DNA of 64,000 nucleotides from Sphingomonas sp. PP-F2F-A104-K0414 (GCF_004340945.1 NZ_SLYD01000009.1:62001-126000), one strand, 5' to 3'; shown: positions 32,850 through 42,483, counted from the stretch's first letter. A program made the numbers and translations. The notes: generated by a model from the sequence alone, not told the origin.

Positions 32850-33000
32850 CTTACCCGCATTGCATGGGCGTTGCCGGCCGTTCACCGTCAAGCCTTCCTC
32901 ACGACAAAGCCGCTGAGTACGTGGGATGTGCAGGCCTTGATAGCCGAACCGCCGGCGCCGCAGCGCCAGTTCGCGCAGACGCGACAAGCTCCCATCACCT
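32850..33000 (-). pseudogene. IS3-family transposase fragment
   Basis: On the minus strand SRLRELALRRRRFGYQGLHI followed by QRLCREEGLTV matches the start of the integrase-type OrfB of IS3-family elements. Only about 50 residues remain, a piece between GLHI and QRL is missing, and no ends are seen. The rest of the 32795-33498 gap holds nothing else I can support apart from the palindrome before the LysR gene. Confidence 0.55.
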
Positions 33001-33477
33001 CACTGGCGCGGACGGTACCATGTGCTCTTGCTATCCGCCCCGACAACCACACGTGCCCGCCGTTCGATCACTCCCAGTGCCGTTCGAAGGTGCGCGAACG
33101 CTTCCCGCTTCGCGTCGGGCGTCACCATTTGGTTCAACGGCAGATCTTAATAAACGTGTTGTCGGACGTCGTGTCCGCCGACATCCGTTAAACCGCGTGC
33201 TCACTTCCTCGAGCGCTTGCAGCCTATTCACATCGGAGACTTCAGGCCTACCAAAATTTGGCCTTTCAGACCTAATAGGTCGCGCCCAATCTGCCGTGCC
33301 GTCCTCATAGATCCGTCACTACCGCGCACGTATCGGCCTCTTTCAGGATGCCGATGATGCGCTTCCCGCAAGCTGCTTCCGCTGACTGTCCATCCGGGGC
33401 CAGACTCCAGCTGCAACCTGAAGGGAAACGGAGGTCTCGTAAGTCGTCAGGTAAGGCTGGCCATGTCAAAAAATAAC

Positions 33478-33489
33478 CTAGGCGCCTAG
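33478..33489. promoter_or_regulatory. 12-bp perfect palindrome before the LysR gene
   Basis: CTAGGCGCCTAG lies just before the AAGGAG ribosome-binding site of the LysR gene at 33499. It could be an operator within the untranslated leader. Confidence 0.4.
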
Positions 33490-33498
33490 ATAAGGAGA

Positions 33499-34410
33499 AT
33501 GCCCACTTTTCGTCAGCTTGAATATCTCGTGGCGATCGCCGACGCCCAAAACTTTCGTCGCGCAGCAGCAGCCGTGCATGTTTCTCAGCCGACGCTAAGC
33601 CAGCAGCTTCGCGTGCTCGAGGCGGAACTCGGCATCGTGTTAGTCGAGCGTCAACTGGCGGGGGCGCACTTGACTCCGATCGGCAGGGATATCGCAGATC
33701 GTGCTCGCAAGCTGTTGGTAGAAAGGCAGGATATCTGCGATCTCGCCTCCACTGCCCGCGACCGCGCCATAGGAACAATAAGGTTCGGGGTTACGCCAAC
33801 GCTTGGACCTTATCTTCTACCAGGGGTCATCTCCGAGCTTGCCCGCGATCATGCCGGTCTTCGGCTCTACATTCGCGAAGGTATTCCCGACGAGCAGGCA
33901 CTCGAACTTGCACGCGGCAAGCTCGACATGATCGTGGGGCCCCTGCCGATACACGGTGATGCGCTTTCGATCGAACCACTTTTCCGCGAAGATCTGGTGC
34001 TCGTCTCGTCGCCGCTTCATCCGCTGGCAAATCGCGCATTCGTAAGCGCAGACGACTTGCGTGGCGCCGAGGTGCTAAGCCTAGATCCACGGCATCACCT
34101 CCACCGGCAAGGGGTTATCCTGTGCGAGCGTTATGGCATGGTCCTGTTGCGCGACTATGAGGGAACCAGTCTCGACAGCTTGCGGCAAATGGCGGCCACT
34201 GGACTTGGGTTGGCGATCCTGCCGCGCCTTTACCTGTGCTCGGAAGTCGGTGGCGACGCCGGGGTCAGAATCCTGCGGCCAGATGGCTGGAACGGTCACC
34301 GGACGATCGCGGCATGCTGGCGCGAAAACGCTCCGAACGGCAATCTTTACGCGATGATCGCGCGCCGCGTGTCCGAGAGCGCCGCGAGAATAATGAGTGA
34401 ACCTCGATAG
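33499..34410 (+). CDS. OxyR-like LysR-family regulator lacking the peroxidatic Cys
   Basis: A 303-aa LysR protein. The helix-turn-helix is at about 1-60 (TFRQLEYLVAIADAQNFRRA; HVSQPTLSQQLRVLEAELG). The co-inducer domain resembles OxyR: GVTPTLGPYLLPG and EGTSLDSLRQMAATGLGLAI. At the OxyR redox loop (GHCLRDQ...GFCFE in E. coli) this protein reads RHHLHRQGVILCERYG. The first, peroxidatic Cys is thus a His while the second Cys is kept, so classic disulfide sensing is unlikely. AAGGAG precedes the ATG. It may control the downstream DUF2490/carbonic anhydrase pair. Confidence 0.85.
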   Translation: MPTFRQLEYLVAIADAQNFRRAAAAVHVSQPTLSQQLRVLEAELGIVLVERQLAGAHLTPIGRDIADRARKLLVERQDICDLASTARDRAIGTIRFGVTPTLGPYLLPGVISELARDHAGLRLYIREGIPDEQALELARGKLDMIVGPLPIHGDALSIEPLFREDLVLVSSPLHPLANRAFVSADDLRGAEVLSLDPRHHLHRQGVILCERYGMVLLRDYEGTSLDSLRQMAATGLGLAILPRLYLCSEVGGDAGVRILRPDGWNGHRTIAACWRENAPNGNLYAMIARRVSESAARIMSEPR

Positions 34411-34529
34411 CCTGAGACTATCAGAAAGCCACTTAACTATCGATTGGTACTCTCGCGCTGAACCCTTCATTCATTCTCAAGAGCAACGCCGATCACGCGA
34501 CAAGCTCTGTAGTCGGAAGGAGAAAAGCG

Positions 34530-35258
34530 ATGAGTAAAGTACATGAGCGGTCGAACGATCAGCGAGGGCCGCCTCTTTGGAATCTGATACCGATCGGGTT
34601 TGCCGCGACGTGCGTCATCGTCCTGGGTGCGACCCCCGCACTGGCGCAAAGCGATGTCCAGGCATGGGGCGGCTTCCTCGCAAGCGGAACCGTCCGGGGG
34701 GAGCTCGGGGTGTGGGCCGAAGGGCAGATCCGGGTCACCAACGACATCGGGCATCTCGGTCAACGCAACCTGCGACTCGGGCTTGGCTGGGAGCCATCGC
34801 CCGACCTCTCGATCTACGGAGGCTATGCGGTCTTTCGCAATACGCCGGTCGACGATCGTGCGTCATCGACCGAGCATCGCACCTGGCAGCAGCTTCTCGT
34901 CACACTGCATTCGTCCCCTAAGCTGCGGCTCATCGGGCGGACGCGGACCGAACAGCGGTGGCGCGAGAATGCGAGCGGAACGTCGTGGCGGGCACGACAG
35001 ATGCTGCGCGGTGTGATGCCGCTGGGCAAGCCGGGCGCGCCGTCCGCCATCGTGACGAGCGAGGTCTTCTTCGAACTTGCCGACACACGCTGGGGTGTCC
35101 GCTCCGGGCTTGATCAGGTCCGCACCTTCGCCGGTGTCGGCATCCCCCTGAAGCCCGGACTGTCGACCGAGATCGGCTATCTCAACCAGACGCTGATCGG
35201 GCGCGACCGGCCCGGACCCAACCATATCGCGCAGATCACCCTCGTTGCCCGATTCTAA
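34530..35258 (+). CDS. DUF2490 outer-membrane-like protein
   Basis: A 242-aa protein with a signal peptide (cleavage near ALAQS) and a mature part of alternating beta strands ending in a phenylalanine (LVARF), as in small outer-membrane barrels. The WGGFLASGTVRGELGVWAEG start and the RTRTEQRWRE strand suit DUF2490. Function is unknown. GGAAGGAG lies before the ATG. It is followed 26 nt later by an exported carbonic anhydrase, so the two are probably co-transcribed. Confidence 0.75.
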   Translation: MSKVHERSNDQRGPPLWNLIPIGFAATCVIVLGATPALAQSDVQAWGGFLASGTVRGELGVWAEGQIRVTNDIGHLGQRNLRLGLGWEPSPDLSIYGGYAVFRNTPVDDRASSTEHRTWQQLLVTLHSSPKLRLIGRTRTEQRWRENASGTSWRARQMLRGVMPLGKPGAPSAIVTSEVFFELADTRWGVRSGLDQVRTFAGVGIPLKPGLSTEIGYLNQTLIGRDRPGPNHIAQITLVARF

Positions 35259-35284
35259 ACTTCCCTCACCTGAAAGGACGATCC

Positions 35285-35995
35285 ATGACCATTTCCCGAC
35301 GTGATATTCTGACGACCGGCACGCTCGCATCAATTGCCGCCGCAACGACGGCGACCTCTGCCGGCGCGGCTGATCCAATCGTATCGGCCACTCCCCAGCT
35401 TACGCCCGACGCGGCGTTGCGACGGCTGAAGGATGGCAATGCAGGGTTCGTCGCCGACCGGCCGGTCAAGTCCGACCTGTCGCGCGCCCGGCGTCTCGCA
35501 CTCGCCGAGGGCCAGCAGCCGTTCGCGACGCTGGTCGGCTGCTCGGACTCGCGCGTCGGCCCCGAACAGCTGTTCGGGGCGGGCCTCGGCGAATTGTTCA
35601 TCGTCCGCACCGCCGGCAACAATGTCGATACCGCGGGCATGGGCTCGATCGAATATTCGGTCACGGCACTCGGCGTGCCATTGGTGGTGGTGCTGGGGCA
35701 CGAGAAGTGCGGTGCCGTCGCGGCCGCCGTTGACGTCGTGAACAAGGATGTTCGGCTACCAGGGAGCATCGGGCGCATGATCGAGCCGATCATTCCCTCT
35801 GTTCTCGTCGCACGACGGGCCGGGGCGACGAACGAGACTTTGCTGAACCGTACGATCGACGAGAATGTCCGCCGTATGGTTGATCGACTGCAGAACTATT
35901 CAGAGCCAATGCTGCTCGAACCTCAGCGTCAGGGTAAGCTGAAGGTCGTCGGAGCGGTCTACAGTCTGGCGACCGGCTCGGTGCGCTGGCTTTAA
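35285..35995 (+). CDS. exported beta-carbonic anhydrase
   Basis: A 236-aa beta-class carbonic anhydrase interconverting CO2 and bicarbonate. A Tat-like signal (SRRDILTTGTLASIAAATTA) implies periplasmic location, which is less common than cytoplasmic. Zinc ligands are visible: Cys86 with the Asp-Arg dyad in GCSDSR, and His/Cys in VVLGHEKCGAV near 140. TAGNN and EYSV blocks are typical. A hairpin with a T-tract follows, ending the transcript. Confidence 0.9.
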   Translation: MTISRRDILTTGTLASIAAATTATSAGAADPIVSATPQLTPDAALRRLKDGNAGFVADRPVKSDLSRARRLALAEGQQPFATLVGCSDSRVGPEQLFGAGLGELFIVRTAGNNVDTAGMGSIEYSVTALGVPLVVVLGHEKCGAVAAAVDVVNKDVRLPGSIGRMIEPIIPSVLVARRAGATNETLLNRTIDENVRRMVDRLQNYSEPMLLEPQRQGKLKVVGAVYSLATGSVRWL

Positions 35996-36020
35996 GTGAG
36001 CCACTCGAGCAAAACGACGA

Positions 36021-36047
36021 GGTTGGCCTTTCGAAGGCAACCCTTTT
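36021..36047 (+). terminator. rho-independent terminator after carbonic anhydrase
   Basis: GGTTGGCCTT (36021-36030) pairs with AAGGCAACC (36034-36042) with one bulged G and loop TCG, followed by TTTT at 36044-36047. Confidence 0.6.
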
Positions 36048-36200
36048 GATCTTAACGGCGAGCGGGAGCGAGAATCTCCCCCTCGTGATCGCGTTACTAC
36101 CGACATTTATCGCGGAAAGATCAAATAACGGACCGCGCCGATTGCCGTCCTACGTTAAAGCAGAATAGCCTTCGTTGGCGGTGGCGCGATAGCTCCCGAG

Positions 36201-36594
36201 ATGCATAGGCCGCGTACGACGACCGGCCGGCTTGCCTACTTCGCAGCGCTTGCTGATACCGGCAGCTTCGCCCACTCGCCAGACGCCTGAGAATATCGGA
36301 GCCGTCGCCATCACGCAGGTCCGAGGTGTCGAGCTTATAGCAGGCGCGGTTGTCGAACGGGAGATCCAACACTCCTCACCTCGACCGGTCGCGAGGCATC
36401 GGAGCAAGTAGACGCATTCTGATCGAGGTGTCGGACCTGAAGACGACCCATACCGGATCCGTGGCGCTCGTCGGGATCATCCGGCTTGGGGTGTCGTCAA
36501 CGCTGGGCCTAACCCTTAGAGAACCGGCGGCACGACTGCGGCAAGAGGATCTGACGTTGCGCCTGCACATCCGGAATGGGTCATTTTTGACGCC
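36201..36594 (+). pseudogene. degenerate LysR-family regulator truncated by an IS
   Basis: Starting at ATG 36201, LAYFAALADTGSFAHSPDA is a LysR N-terminus followed by a stop. In other frames VELIAGAVVERE and IEVSDLKTTHTG then IIRLGVSSTLGLTLREPAAR continue the LysR fold as in the intact gene at 33499. At least two frameshifts and two stops are present. Homology ends at RLHIRNG, a few bases before the left end of an IS3 element at 36595. Confidence 0.65.
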
Positions 36595-37676
36595 TGAACC
36601 GCCGCGGGTTTGTCGGAGGCTCTAACTCCTGAGAAGGGGGAGTCATGACGGGCAAGACGACTAACAAGTTTGCGCCCGAGGTCCGCGAGCAAGCGGTGCG
36701 GATGGTTTTTTGATCACAAGCAAGACCACCCATCCAGGTGGGCGACCGTGGTACCGATTGCCGAGAAGATCGGCTGCGTTCCGCAGACGTTGCATGAGTG
36801 GGTGAAGAAGGCCTAGGTCGACAGCGGCAAGCGCGGCGGTGTCACGACCGAGGTGGTCGACAAGGTAAAGGCACTGGAGCGCGAGGTCCGCGAACTGCGG
36901 CAAGCCAACGAGATCCTGCGCAAGGCATCAGCATATTTCGCACAGCGGAGCTCGGCCGCCCGTTCCGGAGCTGATCTTTCATTGACGATCACCGCGATGC
37001 CTGTTGGGTCGAGCCGATCTGCCGTGTCCTGCCGATCGCCCAATCCACTTACTACGAGCACCTCGCGCAGCGACAGGATCCATCGCGTCTGTCGGCACGG
37101 GCGCGTGAGGATCTGATCTCAAGCCCGAGATCGCTCGCGTGTTTGCGGAGAACTTTGCAGTTTACGGCGTGCGGAAGGTATGGCGGCAGATGATGCGGGA
37201 GGGCTTCGTGATCGCCCATTTCACCGTCGAACGGCTGATACATGAGATGGGCTTGGCAGGTTTGATCCGGGGCAAGCCGGTGCGTACGACCATCAGCGAC
37301 AAGGCGGCACCGTGCCCGCGCGATCACGTCAACCGCCAGTTCTTTGCGCCAGCGCCGAACAGGCTTTGGGTGTCGGACTTCACCTATGTCGCGACCTGGG
37401 CAGGGTTCGTCTAAGTCGCCTTCGTCATCGATACCTACGCCAGACGGATCGTAGGCTGGCGCGCCAGCAAGACGGCGCACGCAAGCTTCGTCCTGGATGC
37501 GCTCGAACAGGCGCTCCACGATCGCCGTCCGACCCATCGGGGCGGCCTGATCCACCACGGCGACCGCGGATCGCAATACCCGGCGATCAAGTACACCGAG
37601 CGCCTCGCCGAGGCCGGCATCGAGCCTTCGGTCGGCAGTGTCGGCGACGCCCCTCCGGCAGACCCGGGGCGGTTCA
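36595..37676 (+). mobile_element. internally deleted IS3-family element
   Basis: The left end (TGAACCGCCGCGGGTTTG, from 36595) and the right end (CCCGGGGCGGTTCA, to 37676) form imperfect terminal inverted repeats of about 25 bp. Between them lie broken orfA and orfB. After GSVGDA in orfB the sequence jumps straight to the right end, so the last third of orfB is deleted. The 3-bp flanks (gcc and gtc) do not match, so no target duplication remains. Confidence 0.7.
36645..37650 (+). pseudogene. broken IS3 transposase orfA-orfB
   Basis: orfA starts TGKTTNKFAPEVREQAVRMV, is frameshifted in a T6 run near 36710, and then carries a TAG near 36815 before VDSGKRGG. The leucine-zipper part VKALEREVRELRQANEILRK is kept. 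orfB shows DDHRDACWVEPICRVLPIA, a frameshift near 37120, FAENFAVYGVRKVWRQMMRE, a TAA after VATWAGFV (37412) and VIDTYARRIVGW with the DDE catalytic context. It cannot be active. Confidence 0.75.
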
Positions 37677-37788
37677 GTCCGAAGTGACTATGGTGCTTAG
37701 ATAAGATGCCTGATTTCAATGCTGAGACGGAAGACGTAGTCGTTCACCTCCCTGTTCAGGCGGCAGCACGCTGATAATCGGGGCATCC

Positions 37789-38064
37789 ATATCGAAGGCT
37801 CTCGACCGCTGGGCATACGAGAACGGCGTCACGTTGGACTTCAGCCGACCGGGCAAACCAACCGACAATGCGTTCGTAGAGTCGTTCAACGGTCGCCTTC
37901 GTGACGAGTGCCTGAACGCACATTGGTTCCTATCCATCGCGGACGCTCGAGCCAAGATCGAGGCCTGGCGACGGGACTATAACGAGAGCCGCCCTCACAC
38001 ATCGCTTGGCTGGATGACGCCGGTCGAATATGCTGCTGCCGCGGCCATCAGAGCGGCCAAATGA
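37789..38064 (+). pseudogene. 3' fragment of a second IS3-family transposase
   Basis: In one frame SKALDRWAYENGVTLDFSRP, GKPTDNAFVESFNGRLRDEC and WRRDYNESRPHTSLGWMTPV are the catalytic C-terminal third of an IS407-type OrfB, ending with its own stop at 38064. The upstream two thirds are missing. It is a different element from the one ending at 37676. Confidence 0.7.
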
Positions 38065-38068
38065 ACGC

Positions 38069-38163
38069 CGGAAACTCACCTTCAGATTGGATGAGAAACC
38101 GGGGGACCCTCATAGACGTCGGAAACTCACCTTCAGGTTGGATGAAAACCGGGGGCCCCTCAT
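38069..38163. repeat. tandem duplication of an IS right end
   Basis: Two copies (38069-38113 and 38120-38163) share CGGAAACTCACCTTCAG, then TTGGATGA, an A-rich step, ACCGGGGG and CCCTCAT, separated by 6 nt. Placement right after the transposase fragment and the ACCGGGGG end suggest the right terminal sequence of that IS, repeated. Confidence 0.6.
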
Positions 38164-38268
38164 CTGAGCCCCTTACAGAGGGTGTCAGGAACAACATGGC
38201 GCAGGCGTTCTCGCAAGAACGACAGCATCGCGCCGCCGCATATTCTGACGAGAACGCCACTTAGTAGA

Positions 38269-41073
38269 CTAGAATTTCACCCTGACGCCCGTCGTGAATC
38301 TGGCGCCGTTGTTCACATAGGAGCGGACTTGATTATCGTATTGAGTGGTGGTTGAGTATTTATCGTTAAACAGGTTCGTACCCTCGACATATATCTGATA
38401 GATTTTGCTGATATTGTACGACATGCTGGCGTCATATTGCCCATACGCTTTGACAAACAGTGGTTGGCTGCCGTAGCCATCCTGGAGTGTTGCAAGAAAT
38501 CGGCCGCGGTGATTGTAGGCTATGCGCGCCGAGACGCCGTACTTCTCGTAAAATAGCGTCGCGTTCTGGGAATTACTCAAGCCCACAATTGCAAATGGCA
38601 CAGACTCCGATACCTTATCATACGCCCGATTTGTCCCGACGAACGTGGCATTAAGCTGAACGCCAAATCCATTGATGACACTTGGTAGCCAATCAAGAGT
38701 ATGAACTATATTGAGCTCGATACCCTTAATATTGGCTGACCCAACATTCTGCGGCCTTGTCGCCGTAAAGGTAGCCTGGTTAGCTCCGGTGATAACATTA
38801 TTTAGGGATATTTTCCCGCTATTAATAATAGCAATATCCTCTTTTGTTACGCTGGTAACAATATAGTCATTTACTTTTTTGAAGTAGGCGGCGGCGGATA
38901 GCATGGTTGATCGCTGCGGATACCATTCGATCGACGCGTCGAAATTCGTCGATTTATACGGCCTGAGGTAGGGGTTTCCACCGGAGAGGAAAAGCCCGCT
39001 CGGCCTTGAATCGCCATAAGACACGACAGGACTCAGATCCGTTAGGTTCGGACGAGTTAAGGTCTGCGAGCCAGCAAACCTAATTATTACCTCTGGCGTT
39101 ACATTTAAGCGCAAATTAAAGTCTGGAAGAAAGGTATTGTAAGCATTTGCTTTATTTACAAGACCACCTGGTCCAGCATATACTTTGGTGTATAGGGCTG
39201 GCTCGGCCGGAACCGGAATAATATCTGTCAGTACGAGCGAATTTCCGCTGATGCTTGTTTGAGTCCGCACAAACCGACCGCCAATATTCAAGAACCAGGG
39301 AATATTTTCCACGCTTCCCTCGAAGTCAGCTTCTGCATACGCTGCGTAGACCTTCTCATGTACCGTGGAAGCGGCATCGTTTGTTACGGCGTATCCCTTA
39401 CCACCGCCAGCGGCTTGCAATCGGGCAGCCGATGTTCCCGGCGCAGCGCCACGTACGACATCCAATGCCGACAACGCTTGATTAGAGGCAAGATAATTGA
39501 GGAGGCCTTCAGGGTCGAATTTAAGGTACGTGGTCGGAATATTTCCAGCAATTTCCGACGCTGTGATCGGACTTAAAATAGAAGATGGAATCTTGACGGT
39601 GTACCCGCCGTACAATCCACTAATGTTACCGCCAGCAGACTGAGCGTTAACGTTCTTTCTTTGTCGATTGGTATATGATCCGCCGGCCCGGATCGTTGAG
39701 AGAAAGCCTCCGCCCGACTTCCACACCGTATCGAACTTGGCCTCTGTCACGGTCTCTTGGGTAAGGGCGCCACTTCGCTGCGCGACATGGGCAAACATGT
39801 CATTTACGTTCGTAAGCGCACCCGGAGCGAAACCGAAGACGGTAGGGAATTTGTCCCCGTCCGCCATATTGTAGGTGTAGGAGGTTGGCCCGCTTCCGAT
39901 CACCATGTTAAAGTTTTGTCCGAGTGTGTCGTTTACCGCGCGGGAGCGGGTGGCATCGACTACGAAATGTAAACGGTCTGTCGCCTGCCAATCGACATTT
40001 AGACCACCCTCCTTCGTCGTAGCTTTACGATTGCCAGGGCCGTGGATCATGTCCGCGCGCCCGTTTGCAGTCGTCGATGTTACCACGCCGCTAGAATCCG
40101 CGACGGAGGCAGTGACCGCTCCGGGGTCGAACCAGAAGCCAAGAGAGTAAATCTCGGCTTTCGACGTATAGCGGTTGTACAGGCCATCAAGCGTGATCGA
40201 CAGCGTTTCGGCGGGTTTAAATTGCACAACCGCAGTCGCACCAAACCTTTTCTGATCCAGATCAGAATTGTTTATATTCCAGTTCTGGGGCGTTGAAACA
40301 TTGGCTTTTATCGGATTGGTGCTATCCGGCCCTACATTTATGCCGGACAGATAACCGTCGACAGTCACACTATCTATGGTCGCCAACCGACGCTGGTACG
40401 ACAACGATGCGAGGATCCCGATCCTGTCGTCTGCAAAAGTATCGCTAACGAGCGCGAACAGATAAGGAGTGACTTTCTTGGATGTGCCTTCGTAGTTCGC
40501 CTTGGTGGATGCGACACCTCTAAGTCCAGAAGTGTCCAACGGACGAGGAGTTTTTAGGTTGATGGTCGCGCCAATGCCACCATCCTGAAGTCTTGCGAGT
40601 GAAGACTTATAAACCTCAGCGCCATCGATGAGTTCTGCCGCTAAAAGATCAAATGAAAACGCTCTTGAATAACTATCAGATGCAAAACTTCTTCCGTTGA
40701 ATAGCACCGTATTGAACTGCGGACCTAGGCCGCGTACTGTTACAAAACGACCCTCACCATTACTTCTGTCAATAGAAACGCCCGGAATACGCTGCAAAGA
40801 TTCGGCAACATTAGAATCGGGAAACTTTCCCAAATCTTGCGCAGTGATTGCGTCAACCACCGCAATAGATTCGCGCTTAATTTTGGCCGACGATATCAAG
40901 CTACCACGAATACCTGTCACGACGATCTCGTCGCTATCAACGGTTAGCGCAGTCGGTGCGGAGCCAGTAGCCTGCCCATACGCCGAAAGCGGCATCATTA
41001 CTAAAACCGGCAAAGCGACGCTCGTTGCGAGCCAGAGACGCAAATTGCCCGAGTTGCACAAACCATTTCGCAT
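38269..41073 (-). CDS. TonB-dependent receptor, AT-richer than its surroundings
   Basis: A 934-aa receptor with a signal peptide (cleavage near AYGQA), TonB box EIVVTGIRGSLISSA, a plug (ITAQDLGKFPDSNVAESLQR, then IPGVSIDRSNGEGRFVTVRG) and a barrel ending in VRVKF. The DLGKFPDSNVAESLQRIPGV type is common among receptors for carbohydrates and other oligomeric substrates. Codon use is visibly AT-richer than in neighbours (many AAT, ATT, TTA). It is surrounded by IS remnants on both sides, which suggests acquisition. The stop lies about 105 nt from the duplicated IS ends. It is a candidate uptake receptor for the galactoside locus on its right. Confidence 0.9.
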   Translation of the reverse strand: MRNGLCNSGNLRLWLATSVALPVLVMMPLSAYGQATGSAPTALTVDSDEIVVTGIRGSLISSAKIKRESIAVVDAITAQDLGKFPDSNVAESLQRIPGVSIDRSNGEGRFVTVRGLGPQFNTVLFNGRSFASDSYSRAFSFDLLAAELIDGAEVYKSSLARLQDGGIGATINLKTPRPLDTSGLRGVASTKANYEGTSKKVTPYLFALVSDTFADDRIGILASLSYQRRLATIDSVTVDGYLSGINVGPDSTNPIKANVSTPQNWNINNSDLDQKRFGATAVVQFKPAETLSITLDGLYNRYTSKAEIYSLGFWFDPGAVTASVADSSGVVTSTTANGRADMIHGPGNRKATTKEGGLNVDWQATDRLHFVVDATRSRAVNDTLGQNFNMVIGSGPTSYTYNMADGDKFPTVFGFAPGALTNVNDMFAHVAQRSGALTQETVTEAKFDTVWKSGGGFLSTIRAGGSYTNRQRKNVNAQSAGGNISGLYGGYTVKIPSSILSPITASEIAGNIPTTYLKFDPEGLLNYLASNQALSALDVVRGAAPGTSAARLQAAGGGKGYAVTNDAASTVHEKVYAAYAEADFEGSVENIPWFLNIGGRFVRTQTSISGNSLVLTDIIPVPAEPALYTKVYAGPGGLVNKANAYNTFLPDFNLRLNVTPEVIIRFAGSQTLTRPNLTDLSPVVSYGDSRPSGLFLSGGNPYLRPYKSTNFDASIEWYPQRSTMLSAAAYFKKVNDYIVTSVTKEDIAIINSGKISLNNVITGANQATFTATRPQNVGSANIKGIELNIVHTLDWLPSVINGFGVQLNATFVGTNRAYDKVSESVPFAIVGLSNSQNATLFYEKYGVSARIAYNHRGRFLATLQDGYGSQPLFVKAYGQYDASMSYNISKIYQIYVEGTNLFNDKYSTTTQYDNQVRSYVNNGARFTTGVRVKF

Positions 41074-41195
41074 AGTGACAGCCCCAATCCCATCGAAATT
41101 GTATTATATTTCCTCGGGGCACGACTTGCGAGATTCTCTTCGCCACCGGGCGACAGGATCAACTTTTTTATCACAACCCGTTATCCGATTAGTTG

Positions 41196-41223
41196 GTTAT
41201 GTATTACTTTATGACGATGTCAA
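41196..41223 (-). promoter_or_regulatory. possible promoter of the TonB receptor
   Basis: On the minus strand TTGACA (41223-41218) and CATAAC (41201-41196) are 16 nt apart, about 120 nt upstream of the receptor ATG in an AT-rich stretch. Confidence 0.4.
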
Positions 41224-41367
41224 TACCAATATATACCAGCCACATTTGACCGACGCTTATCTCGCCCGCTGCCATCTACGTGTGGGGAAAAACGAGGTTT
41301 CGACGACCCGGTCGACTGGAAGTGGCCTGCTTCCCGTTTTCGGGACCCTGATCCTTGCACTTCAGTG

Positions 41368-41590
41368 TCAATCTGCCCCTGAGCCGGGGCCGTTTATAAA
41401 CTTGGCTGGTTCCAACCCGCCAAGACTGCTTTGCAGACCAACGGTATTGTCGTCCATACGCCATGCCTCAATGACCCGTCTGTCAGCAGACGGCGTTGGA
41501 AGCAGTTGCTCGTTCAGGCACCAGTCGCGCAAACTACCGTTTAACCTTTCGACAAAGCCGTTCTGCTGCGGCTTAGTTGGTACGATTTAA
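41368..41590 (-). pseudogene. IS3-family transposase C-terminal fragment
   Basis: On the minus strand PTKPQQNGFVERLNGSLRDW, CLNEQLL, RRVIEAWRMDDNTVGLQSSL and GGLEPAKF form the end of an IS3-type OrfB and stop at 41368. The N-terminal part is absent; the fragment is cut where the IS110 remnant begins. Confidence 0.65.
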
Positions 41591-41647
41591 TGCCACTCGC
41601 CCCCGGCGTCCTGGCACCGGGCAAGGACGGTGTAACTGGTCAACTTA

Positions 41648-42483
41648 GTGTCCTCTTCGGCTCCGCGCAGGCCAGGACTGTCGCTGATAACCAAGCAAGG
41701 CGTCGCCCGCGCGCTCATGACCGCCGCTCGCCCACATGCGACCGACGCCGAGGCAATTTGCGAGGCGATGACGCGTCCGACGATGCGGTTCGTTGCGGCG
41801 AAGGCCGTCGAGCAGCAGGCGATGGTGTTGCTACACGATAGCCGCGGCCTGATCGTGCGCCAGCGGACGATGCTCATCAACGCGCTTTGAGCCCACCTGG
41901 CTGAGTACGGTGTCACGACAGGCTCGCCACGGGGCGCGTGACCGCGCTGCTGAAAGCGCTTCACGAGCAACAGGACAATCTGCCCGTTCACGTCCGCTCG
42001 GCCCTGCACGCCTTTGCCGCCCTGGTGCGGAGGCTCTCCAGCGAGGTCGACCGCCTCGAAGCGAAGATGCTCACGTTGCACCGAGCCGACGAGACGAGCC
42101 GACGGCTCGCCACAATACCGGGCAGCGGTCCGATCACCGCGTCCGCAATATCAGCGGCAATGCCGGATGCGTCGCTGTTCCGACTCGGACTTCAGTTCGC
42201 AGAATGACTCGGACTTGCCCCGCAAGCGAACAGCACGAGCGGCAAGGAGAGGCTCGGCGGGATCACAAAACAGGGTAACGGCTATCTGCGACGCCTGCTC
42301 GTGGTCAACGCGACGGCGGTCATGCGCATGGCGTGCAAAGATACCGATCGCCAATCTTGGTTGGCCCAGCTTCCCGATCGCGAAGCGGCGAAGATCGCGA
42401 CGGTCGCGCTCGCCAACAAGACAGTGCGCATCACTCGAGCGGTGATGTCGCGCGACGAAGTCTACGCGGCGACCGCCGCGTGA
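41648..42483 (+). pseudogene. IS110-family transposase remnant
   Basis: TDAEAICEAMTRPTMRFVAA, EQQAMVLLHDSRGLIVRQRT and MLINAL are followed by a TGA (41888), then AHLAEYGV in frame. After a frame change come LLKALHEQQDNLPVHVRSAL and SRRLATIPGSGPITASAISA, a TGA after LGLQFAE (42205), LGLAPQANSTSGKERLGGIT and GNGYLRRLLVVNATAVM. These are the DEDD and C-terminal (transposase_20) parts of IS110. The N-terminus is missing. Confidence 0.75.
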
